Assembly (NCBI GenBank): GCA_029706075.1
Contig: JAINUG010000390.1
Location: 1 to 64,000, forward strand
Source: Aldrovandia affinis
Taxonomy: Eukaryota > Chordata > Actinopteri > Notacanthiformes > Halosauridae
Reading direction: 5' to 3'
Length of the DNA stretch: 64,000 nucleotides
Position numbers and translations under genes: made by a program. Within the stretch, counting starts at the first letter, position 1; every line of letters starts with the position of its first letter. Below are positions 24,446 to 36,270 of this stretch, piece by piece. The notes under the pieces are model-generated. The model was not told the DNA's origin. It worked only from the letters and a program-made list of their open reading frames with translations, and searched no databases.

Positions 24446-24884
24446 AGATCTTTGTTGCTAATTCTACAAAATTGTCCTGCAGAACATCAAGCCTACCATT
24501 ACCAATTGAATTGGCTCCAACAGGAGTCATGACCACCGGATTCACCCCCCACTCTGGCCAGAAGCTTGTCCACTTACTCCAGGAGTTCTCCAGACTGGGC
24601 ATCAGTCTGGAGGCAACGTACCATGCGAGACTCCTTCTCTCAGAAACACATTATAATGTCTATGCCTCTAATAACTGAGTCCCCCACTATGACTAACTCT
24701 CTTTTATTGCAGGGTGTGACCAGCTGGGTGCCCTGGGGCTCAGAGGACTGGGCCTCTTCCTGCAAGGCCTGGAACAGGTTGAACACCGCAACCTCTGGAG
24801 ATGCCAGCCCTGTGTTAAGTGCATGGCCTTTTCTATACCTATGCCCTGCTGTCACCATACTCTCTTTCTCCCTGCCTACTATGG

Positions 24885-25015
24885 AGACTCAGTATCCAGC
24901 ACTGATCTTAGATCATTCAGCGCATCTAGACTCATCATTTACCTACAGTCTAGAGAGTATCCAGCACTGATCTCAGATCATTCAGCCCATCTAGACTCAT
25001 CATTTACTCTCATAA
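24885..25015. repeat. Two direct copies of a ~65-bp segment
   Basis: AGTATCCAGCACTGATCTTA and the following sequence recurs as AGTATCCAGCACTGATCTCA. Similar words appear at 22360 and 48925 and probably belong to the LINE untranslated region. Confidence 0.7.
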
Positions 25016-25029
25016 AAAAACCTGTCATC

Positions 25030-26070
25030 AGCTCAATATAGTGCCAAGATCACTAACCGGCTAGGCAACTACCCATTTACTAGATACAGGAAAATGGTGG
25101 AAAATTCCCTTTCTGTCCCCTAACGGCAACGAAAGTTTGAACCTTAACAGAAAATGCACTTATCTTTAATTGAGTTAAAATACCAACTTAATATCACAAT
25201 AATAACAATAAAAGCAAAAGCCCAACACAGACAAACGTAGGCAGGCAACGATAACCACAAAGTAATCACCACAAACAGGAAGTCGGAAAACCGAAGCAAG
25301 CGCAATCGATCAGGCAAGAGGGACAATGTCCATTGAGGTCTACATTTCAACATGACAGTAAAAGATGACATGCCTACAATCCACTGCTCTACAACCAGCA
25401 GTGAGTAGAAACATCCTTGCGTAGATCCTCCTGATTCAGAAGCAATATACTCAATTAACCCAATAGGGAGCTTATCTTATCTGTGCCATAACCGAGCCCA
25501 AATTAAGGTAAGCAGCACTTCCTGTTCAATTCTCAATTCTGGGAAGGAGCTCATTAGCTGGTGTCTGTTCTGTGGATTTAAATTTGGGCAAGGGAGGCTG
25601 AAAAGAGTGAAGGTTTAGTAACCAGATGTTTTGTTCTATGTGTCAAAGCCAGGTCACATCTTTATAAACAACCAGCCACCTGGATCAGGCACGTAAATAC
25701 CCGGAAGACAAGCATCCCGTACCCTTTCCCAGGAACAGTTCACGTTGCAAGACTCTCCATGCTTACAGGTATGTAAATTGCTAAATACAAAAGGCATAAA
25801 TTCCTCCCTACATTTTTTTGGCATGATACCGGCCAGGCTGCGTGTCGGGTGTACACACGACAGAATTTACTATTGCATTACTGGTGTCATGAACTTTGAT
25901 GCTATGATACCGGTGATTTATTGTTTGGGAACAATCATTTTTCAGCATGCTAGTGCTAGTCACAGCAATGCCTGTGTTTTTACTCAGGCATTTAAAATGT
26001 GATTATTAGTGTATCCCTAGATTATCCAAATAATTCCACGTCTGTATGCATATTTATACGAACTAATTTG
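25030..26070. other. No gene recognised
   Basis: AT-rich; may include the untranslated start of the minus-strand LINE, but this cannot be shown. Confidence 0.35.
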
Positions 26071-26833
26071 TATATGGGTCATTCTATAATTAGGGGTACA
26101 TATCATGTCCATGATACATAGTACATAGTATTTATCAATTTACTAAATATTCACTTCAAGCAATGATCAATTTTATATTGGGGCACGTTTCTCTTTCATT
26201 TAATACAAAAAAGTCAACAGGTCCCATCATTTATTTAGCAGAAAATGCACATTCTATACTGGAATTAGCTGTTTTTGTGCTGTCCGGTTTGCTAAATGTC
26301 AGGTTTTGCTCTTCAGATTAACACTAAAATACATGTTTTTGTATATCATTTTCATAATTATTTGTTCAAAATAATCATTAAAATATGAGAAAGGTGTTTT
26401 AAAAACTATTTGGCTCATTCATGTACATTAAATCATCCACTTTGTTCCGAGAAATCTCTGTCAACTGTGTTACCCATTGAAAAAAACCCTATAAATCAGC
26501 AATGGTTTGCTCCAAAGTCACATGTCCAACATCACGTGATGTCACTTCCTTCAGGGAGGGAATTTTGAAGACAGTGTGGTAAGTTTCTACTCCTCCTCTT
26601 CAATATTTCATCAATATTATTGTGTGCACATAGAGTAGATTAATTGATCGTCAACTGTGTCATCAACATATTCTTGTGAACTTGCTTTAGATATTATATT
26701 TACAAATATGCAGAGAAAGTGTATAAAAACATGAGTTGATCAAGGTCATGTGGTGACAGGTCCAAGGTCTGCAGTTAGCACAAGGTCCTAAAATGGCTGA
26801 AATGTCAACTGTGTTACCTGTCAACTGTGTTAC

Positions 26834-27066
26834 CATGGACTAGAGAGACACACATCTGGACTAGAGAGACACCACAGAGACACACATCTGGACTAGAGAG
26901 ACACCACAGAGACACACATCTGGACTAGAGAGACACCACAGAGACACACATCTGGACTAGAGACACACATCTGGACTAGAGAGACACCACAGAGACACAT
27001 CTGGACTAGAGAGACACCACAGAGAAACATCTGGACTAGAGAGACACCACAGAGACACACATCTAG
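26834..27066. repeat. 32-bp minisatellite, about 7 copies
   Basis: Units built from CTGGACTAGAGAGACACCAC and AGAGACACACAT, with some shortened copies. It lies inside the 26071-28534 element. Confidence 0.92.
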
Positions 27067-27426
27067 ACTGTTTTGTGAATGAGAATTTTAAAAGAAAAAA
27101 GAAAAAAAAAAAGAACAAGAAACTGGAAGATGAAATAGACTATGAGTAGGATGAGTTGGAAAGGACTGTTTTTTAAATTGAGAATAATTCAGTATTAAGA
27201 GCATGTTTAAGTTGAAGATATGATGTTTGTTTTTTCCATTGTTTCATTTGAGTTAATAAGGACAGAAGGGAGGAAGGGAGTAATGGTGAAAAGGACAGAT
27301 GAGATGGGAGGAGAGGAGAAAAGTAAAGGCAAAAGAAGAAAAAGCTTTTTTCCCTTTCAAAAGATTTGTTATTAAAGCATTTTAATTTTTTTCTGTTAAG
27401 AACTATGGATTAAAAATGTTTAAGTT

Positions 27427-27796
27427 GGCCTCCCGCGTGGCCCAGTGGTTACAACGTCCGACGCTGGCCACGGAGACCGGGGTTCAATTCCCCGTCTCAC
27501 CAAGTGTCGGCTTTGGCCGGGAGTGCCACCAGGGCGGCGATTGGCTGTCCGCCCCAGGGGAGGGAGGAAGCCGGCGTTACGTTCGCTGCGTATAGTGGCC
27601 CTGTAAGTACTGGGGTTCGGTCGACGGCTTGGCGAGTGACGTCTCGGAAGACGCGTCACTTCGCCTTCGTCACTACCGGTCGCAGGACTACGGCAGCGAA
27701 CTCACATTACTAGGGGGGGATTGACGTAAAAATAGCGGGTCTAATTGGCTACCAAATTGGGAGAAAATGGGATAAAATCTGAAAAAAATAAAAAAA
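27427..27796 (+). mobile_element. SINE family D, full length with 16-bp target duplication
   Basis: Starts GGCCTCCCGCGTGGCCCAGT (A-box region), has B-box GGGTTCAATTCC, a body shared with the other D copies and an A-rich end. Flanked by the perfect duplication TAAAAATGTTTAAGTT (27411-27426 and 27797-27812). It is the best reference copy of the family in the window. Confidence 0.92.
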
Positions 27797-28534
27797 TAAA
27801 AATGTTTAAGTTTGCTATGTTTGAGCTTCCATAAACATTGTGTCAACGTTTTAATGTTGTAATGTTTTTTAATCTATTCAATTGAAATTGAACTGATCAG
27901 CTTAATTGCATCTGACACTTAAATTTGTGTCATAAAAATGAAGTTTTTATCTTAAAGAAAGGTTTCTCTTGTTCTCCTAATGCGTCCTGTCAACTGTGTT
28001 ACGTGTGGTTTTTGTGTCATAAATCTTTTAAATGTTGGCTAAACTGTAACAAAAATGATGGGGGATATCTCTAGAGAGGGAAGTCTTACATAAGGATGGT
28101 GAATAACTCTAAATTCAGTGTAATGTGGATTTATGTTGAAAAAATATTCATCCTTCATGATAGCATCCCACAGAATGTCCATTATGAAGCTCAAAATTCA
28201 TATTTTCAAATCAGTTAGACAGACAACCTCAAAACCCCTGGTGAATAGACTCAAAAACTTTCAAACAAATGTTTTATCAAATGTGTAGTACTTCATTCAT
28301 GTTTTATATGACACAACATTTGTCTGTAACACAGTTGACAAAATAATGAATCAAATGTTTATTTTCATTAAAATATTTAAAAAGTCATTAGAGCTTAAGC
28401 TTGGCAATTAATGAATTTAGCACATTAAGGGGGTATATTATGGAAACAACTAGATTATTTATCAAAAAAGAACACTGATTTCTTCACTTTTTGGTTGATA
28501 TGAAATGTACCCCTAATTATAGAATGACTCATAT

Positions 28535-29830
28535 ACTGTATAATATAATATATAACATGATCTATTCAATGAATATAAAAGTTTTGAGCCAGTATGTTTT
28601 CAATGTTTGTGACAATTTATTACAAATATATTTACTTTTGGATAATTTGGGAATTATTTTCCCCAGCATTTGTATCGACTGTGGTCAGAATATACAGCAA
28701 TTATAGTACACTAGCACAAGAAACAAAACAGCAGCCTAATTTCACCAATTGCAGAACAATTCATTCATTTCAGAACAATCCCATTTACCATGATCGCAAA
28801 TTGATTCGTTAATTAATGTTTTGCCAAACGATTTGTTGGGTATGAATCGATTAACTCTTTAGTGACTTAGTGAACGAAGCGGGAGGCCGAGATTTTGACA
28901 GAGTGCCCGGCACGTTAGGATGTCAGGCGAAACGGGCGAGCGAGAGAGAGAGAGGCTTCCACAAATGAACGTGAAAGATTGATGAGGTCACTGGGAAGGG
29001 CTGACTAACAGTGGGACGGGCCCGGTTCTGATGGAGGAGCCAGCGAGTGTCGTAATCGTGCTCATCAATTTCCTCTGCCACATTGTTCTCCATCTGCCTC
29101 CTCTCGCTTTTGATGGCCAGTTCCTCCCAACTTCCTCCCCTTAAGCCAATGTTGATGGGGGGGGGGGGTCTGTGTTCTTGGTCTCTGCAGGAATCCATTT
29201 TTTGGCCTGAGGCTGTAGTCTCAGCATCCTCTGCATGGACGTTAACCCAGTACTGCAGTGGTCAAGTTATTTTTCCATCACTCAGCCCAGGGGTGTGTGC
29301 TGTCGTCCATTTCAATTAGACACACAGGTGGCATTTAATCCAATTAGAGGCATGCCCACTGGGGGAGGGGGGCTAGAGACAATTACACACACATACAATT
29401 GCTCAAACCACACTTCTAGTCCTGACGCACATTTGAATTTCTTTTGGAAACAAGGGAAGAGAAGGCTTTCCACAGAGCTCACAGCTAACACGCTAACATC
29501 CACAGCATTCGCTTGCTTTCAAAGTGAAAGCTTGTTTAACATATGCAACGCAGCTCATTTCCTTCCCAGCTCCTTTTGGCTCTGTATTTTCCCCCACGGT
29601 TTCTGCTCAGAGTCCCACTGAGTGCATCATTGCTGTCAGTGAATAATTTAATCAACCTGCAGAGGGAGCCTCTTTCCGCGTCGTACCAAAAAGTGGCACC
29701 GACTGCCTCTGCACTTGGCCCTCTGCGATAAAGTGCAAGTGTTGCCAGACGGACCACAGCACTCATTTCAGCTCCAAACAGAGCCTCAAAACACAATGTA
29801 ATTTCATTTCAGATTTTAAAAAATAGTTTG
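28535..29830. other. Unique sequence, possible regulatory stretches, no gene recognised
   Basis: 29030-29130 and 29600-29680 look constrained in composition, with CATCAATTT and TAATTTAATCAA cores. A G-run is at 29158-29168. No splice-flanked coding exon seen. Confidence 0.25.
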
Positions 29831-29831
29831 G

Positions 29832-30180
29832 TGGGGCCTCGGATAGCGCAGCGGTCTAAGGAACTTGCTTTGACTGGTGCTTTGTGAGTGTGAGCTGCCT
29901 ATTGCGGTCGAAACCCGACTGTGGCATTTGGCTGTCTGCCCCAGGGGGAGGGGAAGGGTGAGCCGGCACGAGCTCACCAAGGAGCATGGAGGACTTCCCC
30001 GTGGACAAAATAATAGGCGAGTTCCGAGTCTCAGAGGAAGCGGAACATCGCCAGCCTCGGACAATAGCTTGACCCGGAGGACAGATGGCGAGTTCATGGG
30101 GAGGGCGAATCTAAATAAATAGAGGCTGAAATTGAACACTAAATTGGGAGAAAAACCAGAAGAAATCAGAACAAATTTTT
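29832..30180 (+). mobile_element. SINE family A, full length
   Basis: Head GGGGCCTCGGATAGCGCAGC, B-box GGTCGAAACCC, the family A body and A-rich end. Flanked by AAAATAGTTTGG at 29820-29831 and 30181-30192. Confidence 0.88.
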
Positions 30181-30192
30181 AAAATAGTTTGG

Positions 30193-30583
30193 CAGTAACA
30201 GACCTGTGACACAATTTAATTTTGTTGGTGGTGCTGGAAAACGCTGTCTCAGGCACCACTCCAGAGTCTCCCATAAGCATTCAATTGGGTTGAGCTCTGG
30301 TGACTGAGATGGCCATGGCATATGGTTTATGTCATTTTCACCACACAGTGACCGCTCGTGCCCTGTGGATGGGGCACTGTCATCCTGGAAGAGACCACAC
30401 CCATCAGGATATAAATGCTTCACCAAAGGATGAAGGTGATCGCTCAGAATGGCTTTGTTTGTATTAGCTCTTACCTTGTGGACCTAAACCATGCCAGGAA
30501 ATTGAACCTCACACCATAACAGAGCCACCAGAACCCATAATTTACTCAAGTGTTTCCTTTATTTTGGCAGATACCTGTATGTT
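30193..30583 (-). mobile_element. Tc1-like transposase C-terminal fragment
   Basis: The minus strand 30166-30426 reads FQDDSAPSTGHERSLCGEND and WPSQSPELNPIECLWETLEW, i.e. the second catalytic Asp and the Glu of the DD34E triad. The outer end GGCAGATACCTGTATG is the same terminus as at 16280. The N-terminal half is missing. Confidence 0.85.
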
Positions 30584-30589
30584 ATCATA

Positions 30590-31196
30590 ATAGTGGATTT
30601 GCCTCCAGGCTGTTGGCTTCACCAGGCTCTAATGGGAGATGAATAGGCGCTTTGTTTCTCTTCATATTTTCTGTGCACCTTGAATGCACTCAGCTAAAAT
30701 GCTTCCGGAATGCAGGATCTGCACACTGACAGGCGTAAATATGTATACGTCAGTATAGCAACATGTCAGCTTGAAATAAAGGAAGACCCGTAACTTTGAA
30801 CCTATGATTACTCTCAACCTGTTTCCCTTTACATTCTTGATTATCAATCGAGCAATTAATTTGCTGAATCGTCAATACAGTGTTGACGATGAACTGAAGT
30901 TTGCTTGCTTTATTGCACGTTTAGTCTTTGACACAATTCAGTTGATTTTTTAAAATGAAATTAAACCCCTTATTGTCATTTAGATTCTCTTAATTTGACG
31001 TGAAGAAGGAGATCGCTTGCGACGTGAGCCACAGTTAAGAGGAAGCTTTGTGATTACTCATCAACTGAATTTTCTATTAATTGCCACGCTTGTTAATGAA
31101 GGAAAACGAATGGCAACCGGTTCAGATGAATGGTCAGTTTAAAGGTAAGATTTCAGCCTCCCCTATTCCCAGATCACCAGCCACGCCTGGTATACA
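30590..31196. other. AT-rich, no gene recognised
   Basis: Contains homeodomain-like TTAATTTGC and TTAATTTGACG words near 30858 and 30990. Regulatory function is unproven. Confidence 0.25.
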
Positions 31197-31198
31197 TA

Positions 31199-31397
31199 CA
31201 GTGGGGTCCAAAAGTCTGAGTCCACTACCGAGATCTGTTTGTTTGCATCGTTCATTGAAAACTAACACAACATCTTTACTCATGTGGCGTATTTAGAGGT
31301 CAAATTGGTCTCCTGAGTAAACATTTCATGTACGTCTTTGATGAACGATGAAAACAAACAGATCTTGGTCGTGGACTCAGACTTTTGGACCCCGCTG
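31199..31397. mobile_element. Tc1/mariner-type MITE
   Basis: 199 bases, ends CAGTGGGGTCCAAAAGTCTG and its inverted copy (one mismatch in the first 20 bases). The arms match for about 60 bases. TA duplications at 31197-31198 and 31398-31399. Confidence 0.92.
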
Positions 31398-31414
31398 TAT
31401 ATGAAAGGACAATT

Positions 31415-31533
31415 GATGGAGTGATGCATTAAAACTGCACCGGACCCCCCCAACTTAATCCATTAAAATCAAAACAACATTTCCATTAAGCATCTTGGAC
31501 CTATTGTGGTGTAATTAAATGAAGTGTCACCCC
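31415..31533 (+). repeat. Copy 1 of a duplicated ~120-bp non-coding segment
   Basis: About 90 percent like 33919-34044 in the same orientation. Contains the paired-type homeodomain motif TAATCCATTA (31456-31465) and GGTGTAATTAAAT. Most differences are C-to-T or G-to-A at CpG sites. Confidence 0.75.
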
Positions 31534-31619
31534 CCCACCCTTCACCTTGATGCAACGCAGCTATGACTCATACCTTCACAGGTGTGTAGAGTTGTAAAGC
31601 AGAAGAGGAACAGTGTTGC

Positions 31620-32100
31620 TCTAAGGTAGTGAGAAGTGAGAAGATTCGGGTGATGGGGGGGGGTGATGGGGGGTGGTTGGTTTGTGGTGGGGGGGCGGGT
31701 GAGGGGAGGGGCTGTACCCTGTTGTTCATTGTTGGCTTGATTGGCAGGAAGAGACCCAGAGCCCCAGCTGGCAGCGAGGGCTTGGGCCCAGTCCCCTTCA
31801 CAAACGCCATTGAGACGGTGTCAATCAGAGGGGCAGGGCGGCCCGACCCTTGCTAATGTCACCTCATGCTGGCTGTGATTGGCACGCTCGGCCGCGGACG
31901 ATGGATGGAACTGTCATTATATTGCATAATTGTGCCCCAGCTCCGGGCCAGGCAGGGCAGGGGCTCCGCGACGCGTAAAGTGGATCAATGCTAAGCGAAT
32001 CAGCGAGATAGTAGTCATATTTCTCCTTCCGCGAGCTCCTACTTTTCTTGAATGCGGTCCATAAATCATATTGACTGACGTCCTACCGAGGGATCAAAGC
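31620..32100. other. G-rich tract then possible conserved DNA
   Basis: 31655-31710 is very G-rich and could form G-quadruplexes. 31855-32060 has balanced, enhancer-like sequence (TTATATTGCATAATTG, GGATCAATGCTAAGCGAATC). No gene. Confidence 0.3.
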
Positions 32101-32147
32101 ACCTTGTCAGGCAAACGGTCTCCATAGAGAAAGCTGCTCAGGTTTTT

Positions 32148-32148
32148 T

Positions 32149-32179
<31 letters not shown>

Positions 32180-32210
32180 TTCTTCTTTCTCTGTTTCTCT
32201 CTTTCTCTCC
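32148..32210. repeat. (TC)n microsatellite
   Basis: Polypyrimidine TC run with some TTTC units. Confidence 0.9.
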
Positions 32211-32458
32211 TCCTAACAAAAGAGGGAGCCGTGAAAGGCAGCATACGGAGTGACCCTTTCGGAATGTCTTTAAGAGCGCCATGTATCTTTGTCGCGATTG
32301 TCCTCGCGCTCTGAAAGCTTTTGACCGCCCGAGAAAGGATCCACCGTGTCAGCAGACTGCCTTTTGAAATATAAGTTGTTTGCTAAGGGGTTTCCTCCTT
32401 TGGCAGTCTCACATATAAGCGGGTTAAAGTGCACATGCCTGCCGGCAGATTTCTTTTT

Positions 32459-32474
32459 GGGGGGGGGGGGGGGC
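32459..32474. repeat. G16 homopolymer
   Basis: Sixteen consecutive G. Confidence 0.9.
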
Positions 32475-33264
32475 TGGAGAAGAGCTCGTGCGAGTCTGAG
32501 AAGTCTTTGAAAGAAAATGCTGAGTGGCGCTCGCTCACATTCTTGGCTCTCGCGCCCAGGTCGAGCTGGAAACGCACTAATGGAGGCGACTCCACAGGTC
32601 CAGAGAGTTAGCCTTTCATTAACGGGTTCTTTCCCCGTACAAGTTAAACTGTTGAATAATGTGTCATGTACTTTTTGTGTACACACACTTACCCCCCCAC
32701 CCCCTCATAGCTATTTCATTATTTTCCAAGACCCAACTCTACAAGCTTTACGCAAACCTTGGATGATTGAATTGTAATTTCAGTGGAGAAGAATATCCGC
32801 TCACATTTTGGAGCAGGCAAGCTCTGTAACTACCCGTTGCTAAATAAAGGTTGAGATGTAATTTACCTGCAGCTCCACTAATGTTCCCGATGTCTGTCCT
32901 GTGGAGGTAAATCGACTTCCTGGGATATACTGTGGACAGGTGTACGCACAGTACTGACTGAAGGGGATCATTTCCCTAAATGTACCATTTATACTACTGC
33001 AATACATCAATTATCTTAACTTCATAATCATTTAAATTGTGGACAAACTTGTTACATATTGTTTTGGGGTTTTTTTAATTTTAAGTGGGATACTTTTATG
33101 GAACTAAGCAGGTAAATTGTATACTGTATATTGTATATTGTAAATAGTCATTTTGGTCTTCCAAGTTGTTTTAATGGTTAAAGTTGAACGTTTAAATGGG
33201 GTGCCTTCTGTCTGTTGATTGTAGCAGAAATAGTTTTTTTTATTACTCTAGAAGCATAATGTGG

Positions 33265-33345
33265 CTCAGTGTGGCTCAGTTGGTAGAGCATGTTGTGGAG
33301 GTTTGCGTTCAATCCCCACTGGGACCACATATACTGAAAAAAAAT
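33265..33345 (+). mobile_element. SINE family E, partial, doubled head
   Basis: TGTGGCTCAGTGTGGCTCAG shows two stacked A-box segments, then GTTCAATCCCCACTGGGACC and CATATACTGAAAA. The hairpin tail is lost. Confidence 0.75.
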
Positions 33346-33445
33346 GTTTTATTTATTTAAAAGCGTTCTAAAATAGCGTATATTGTTATATTATAACCTT
33401 GTCCTTGTGCGTTTCCTCTCTGCGTCCCGATACCGCGGGCTGCTT

Positions 33446-33711
33446 CAGGGGCGATTCTAGAATTTCTCCTTTAGGGGGGCTCAGCCCCCAATGAGAATAT
33501 GAGATGTAGGCTACACATGTTGTACACACCTAATTTGTTGTATGAATTTACTGTTACATTCCCCAAAACAAAAATGCCACAATGGTGGTCCCTCTCAAAA
33601 TTGAAACACCACTCTCTCTCTATATCTGTGGTATTTTTAACATTTCCAAGGGGGCTGAGATGAAAGACAAGGGGGCCAAAGCCCCCTAAATAGGGTCTAA
33701 AATCGCCACTG
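33446..33711. mobile_element. hAT-like MITE, second copy of the CAGTGGCG family
   Basis: Inverted relative to 5107-5396. Ends CAGGGGCGATTCTAGA and TCTAAAATCGCCACTG. Flanked by GGCTGCTT (33438-33445) and GGCTGCTC (33712-33719), an 8-bp duplication with one mismatch. Confidence 0.87.
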
Positions 33712-33918
33712 GGCTGCTCTCCTCTCTCTACCTGCGCGCTGGGGTCCGTCTCGCACCCCCGTCGCGCGCGCATTAGTAGCGCCTGCTCATTCCGGAAGTG
33801 CTAGGTGCGTGCGCACTCAAATGTAATGGGGATCTGAATTCCGCTCGACAACCCATCCGTCTTGGCCGTGACTTGATCGCATTACGCCGGCACGATGAAT
33901 TGGGCCGACAGCTGTTCT

Positions 33919-34044
33919 GACGGAGCGATGCATTAAAACCGCGCCGGACGATTCCCCCCCCCCAACTTAATCCATTAAAATCAAAACAACGTTTCCATTA
34001 AGTATCTCGGACCTATTGTGGTGTAATTAAATTAAGTGTCACCC
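33919..34044 (+). repeat. Copy 2 of the duplicated ~120-bp non-coding segment
   Basis: Counterpart of 31415-31533. Keeps the CpGs that are decayed in copy 1 and the same TAATCCATTA motif (33968-33977). Confidence 0.75.
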
Positions 34045-34139
34045 GTTTCTGTTATTGTTTTGGAGGTGGGATGGTGGGGGGTTCTCCCAACTTTATTTAG
34101 CCTCTTTTCGTATTTGAAAAGGTTCTGTACGGGGAACCT

Positions 34140-34262
34140 TTGGACTGGCCACGATATGGTCTTTTTTGGACACACCCTGTGCCGGCCAGAAGAGGATGGG
34201 CTCCCCCCCTTTAGTCTGGTTCCTCCCAAGGTTTCTCCCTATCAAGGTTTTTTTTCCTTAAT
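34140..34262 (+). repeat. Probable dispersed teleost repeat
   Basis: CTGTGCCGGCCAGAAGAGGA, GGTTCCTCCCAAGGTTTC and neighbouring words are ones I have often seen in fish genomes. The family is not named. Confidence 0.4.
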
Positions 34263-34572
34263 ACAGCGATAAACATTATTGCAGGTAGCTGCGTACCATA
34301 CCTGTAACACTGGGAAGGAAAGGGTTTAGTTTTTTTATTTTGTATTAAGTGGAGTAAGCAGGGGTATACAGTGTTGAGTAAGTAGGCAGTGGTGATGACA
34401 ATTGGCTAGATGTACAGAGTTCAGTGGTAGTGGAGTCTGAAAAGGTGGGTTTTGAGTCTCTTGCGATTTGATTTAAAATCGAGTCTAACGGTACATGCAC
34501 CGCCGACTCTCTGGACTGGAGGACAGGGGTAACTGGGAACTTGGGGGGGGCGGGGGGTACTTGGGAACTGCA

Positions 34573-34605
34573 TTTTCTTCTTCCTCCTCCTCCTCCTCCT
34601 CTTTT
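34573..34605. repeat. (TCC)n tract
   Basis: TTCTTCCTCCTCC repeats. Confidence 0.85.
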
Positions 34606-35059
34606 TCAGTATTGTGTCCAGCATTCCTCTGCAGCAGCTCATTGACTGCTGTCAGTTTTTTGTGTTGTTTTTTTACCGCTGCATTGTTCTCCGTGCAGAT
34701 ATTCCCTGCTAGTTTCATTTAAAACAGGGCCGCTCCGTGTGGTTCCCACAGCCTGTCGACGCAGCCTGGTCTTTTCAACCTCGGGGTCGTGATAATGCCC
34801 GCCTTTCACGCGGGCCGGTGTGCGTGTGCGGTGTGTGTGCGCGCGCGCTCTCTTTTTAATTAGTTCTCCAGATTCAGTTGAACAGCTTCATAAGGACGTA
34901 CTACGTCGTGCTCGTGCACGACCCGTTACGTCTGGTTACCGTTCGTGTGTGGCGTTGTTCTTAACATTTCAAACACATTACGGGTGTAATATGAGGATTA
35001 TGCTGTAAGGGCTTGTATTTATAATTATGTTTTATAATTTAACAATGTTTTAATTCAAA

Positions 35060-35226
35060 ACAAGTCTTGAGTCATCCAGCTCAAGTTCAAGTCTAGTACC
35101 AAGTCATAGACATGCAAGTGTAAGTCTCAAGTACTTTTATTTTTTGCAAGTCAAGTCTGAAGTCATCAAAACTGTGAGTCGAGTCACACTCGAGTCCAAG
35201 TCATGTGACTCGAGTCCACAACTCTG
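35060..35226 (-). mobile_element. hAT-like MITE of the ACTTGAC family, truncated
   Basis: Inverted relative of 22541-22842. The right end is CACAACTCTG; the interior is AAGTC/GAGTC words. The other end is missing. Confidence 0.8.
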
Positions 35227-35229
35227 GTA

Positions 35230-36035
35230 TTAATTACCCATGTTATGTAGCTATGCTGCTCTTATTAACCTATTCCTATTCCATAATTAAAAGTTTTAGC
35301 TGTTTATACTTTGTGTGATTATAGAAACATTTACACCTGAAGAGGTGAAACACTAAATTCAGATAAGTCTTATTAATAAGTCTTATTAATAAACAGCAAC
35401 TTGTAAAAATAACAAGATTATTTATTTTCCGGAAATCATTTCCAAACAGTTTCAAACTTGAATCATTCGTTTGCTTGGAATTGTCCTCGGTTGGAATGTT
35501 ATTCTAAAACAGTTCAAAATGCAGTACAAGCACAATAAATCCAGGTTACTCTTTATCGCGTCGTAGATCAACATCAATTTTCAAATCATTTAACAGGCAC
35601 GGTAATAACACTTTGCTCGTAATCAATTCAGAACACATTCAAAGACGTCCGCCTTGCAGAATATGCCCTGGGGCGGCTCAAAAGTATAGACATGTTGAAT
35701 TAGATGGCGTTGTGGTTTACCGCCAACCGTGAGTTCAAAGACCGAGGAAAAAGACCAACATAACTTTCTTGCAGAACCCCCTGATTTTTAACAATGCAGT
35801 GTACAATTTCAAATACTGACTCGGCTTTTAGAGGGTTTCCAGCAGACTATGTAATTACAGCCTTGAGAAATACAAAATGATTTTGGTGCACATCTGAAGT
35901 GTGGAGCACAATGCAATACGCTCCTCTCCTTGGAGTTGTGACTTGTTCTCAATATTAAACCTAATGGCCTTGATCTCCAATAACATATATATCTCATCTC
36001 ATGACATCATCTGAGCCGTTATTCCTGGTCAGGGT
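35230..36035. other. AT-rich, no gene recognised
   Basis: No repeat family or exon seen. Confidence 0.35.
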
Positions 36036-36270
36036 CGGTGTGGGGCAGTGCAGCCACTAAAAAACAGGCAAAACACAGACGGTTCAAACATAAAGTTCAG
36101 GTTTATTTCTCCACAGGGCGTGAATGGGTACTTTCCTCCAAACAATAATCCAAAATCCAAACATTCAAAAAATGCCTCAATCAAAAATGTTACAGTTCAT
36201 ACCGGCAATAATCCTCTTCTAGAAAACAATTCTCAATTCAAAAGGTTACTTTGGACTGTGGTGTTTCTTC

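Larger units (their letters stand above)
22290..25025 (-). mobile_element. Decayed CR1/L2-like LINE with esterase ORF1 and endonuclease remains
   Basis: The minus strand carries two recognisable domains. 24470-24720 reads RELVIVGDSVIRGIDI and PVGANSIGNGRLDVLQDNF, the GDS and GxN blocks of the SGNH esterase known in ORF1 of CR1-like LINEs. About 22950-23430 reads GGGVALYVK, then MGDFNYPSINWE, then PTRGKSILDLALCNNSDSSK, from the APE endonuclease. Frameshifts and stops are frequent. A family E SINE (24325-24445), an L2-tail piece (23882-24240) and the hAT-like MITE interrupt it. No reverse transcriptase was seen. Confidence 0.75.
26071..28534. mobile_element. 2.46-kb non-autonomous element with terminal inverted repeats
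   Basis: The left end (26071-26109) and the right end (28497-28534) are inverted copies over about 38 bases, sharing GTCATTCTATAATTAGGGGT and the next six bases. Both ends begin TATATG, consistent with a TATA or TA target duplication. The interior holds no transposase. It has six copies of TGTCAACTGTGTTACC or close variants, a 32-bp minisatellite and a nested family D SINE. I do not recognise the family. Confidence 0.78.
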
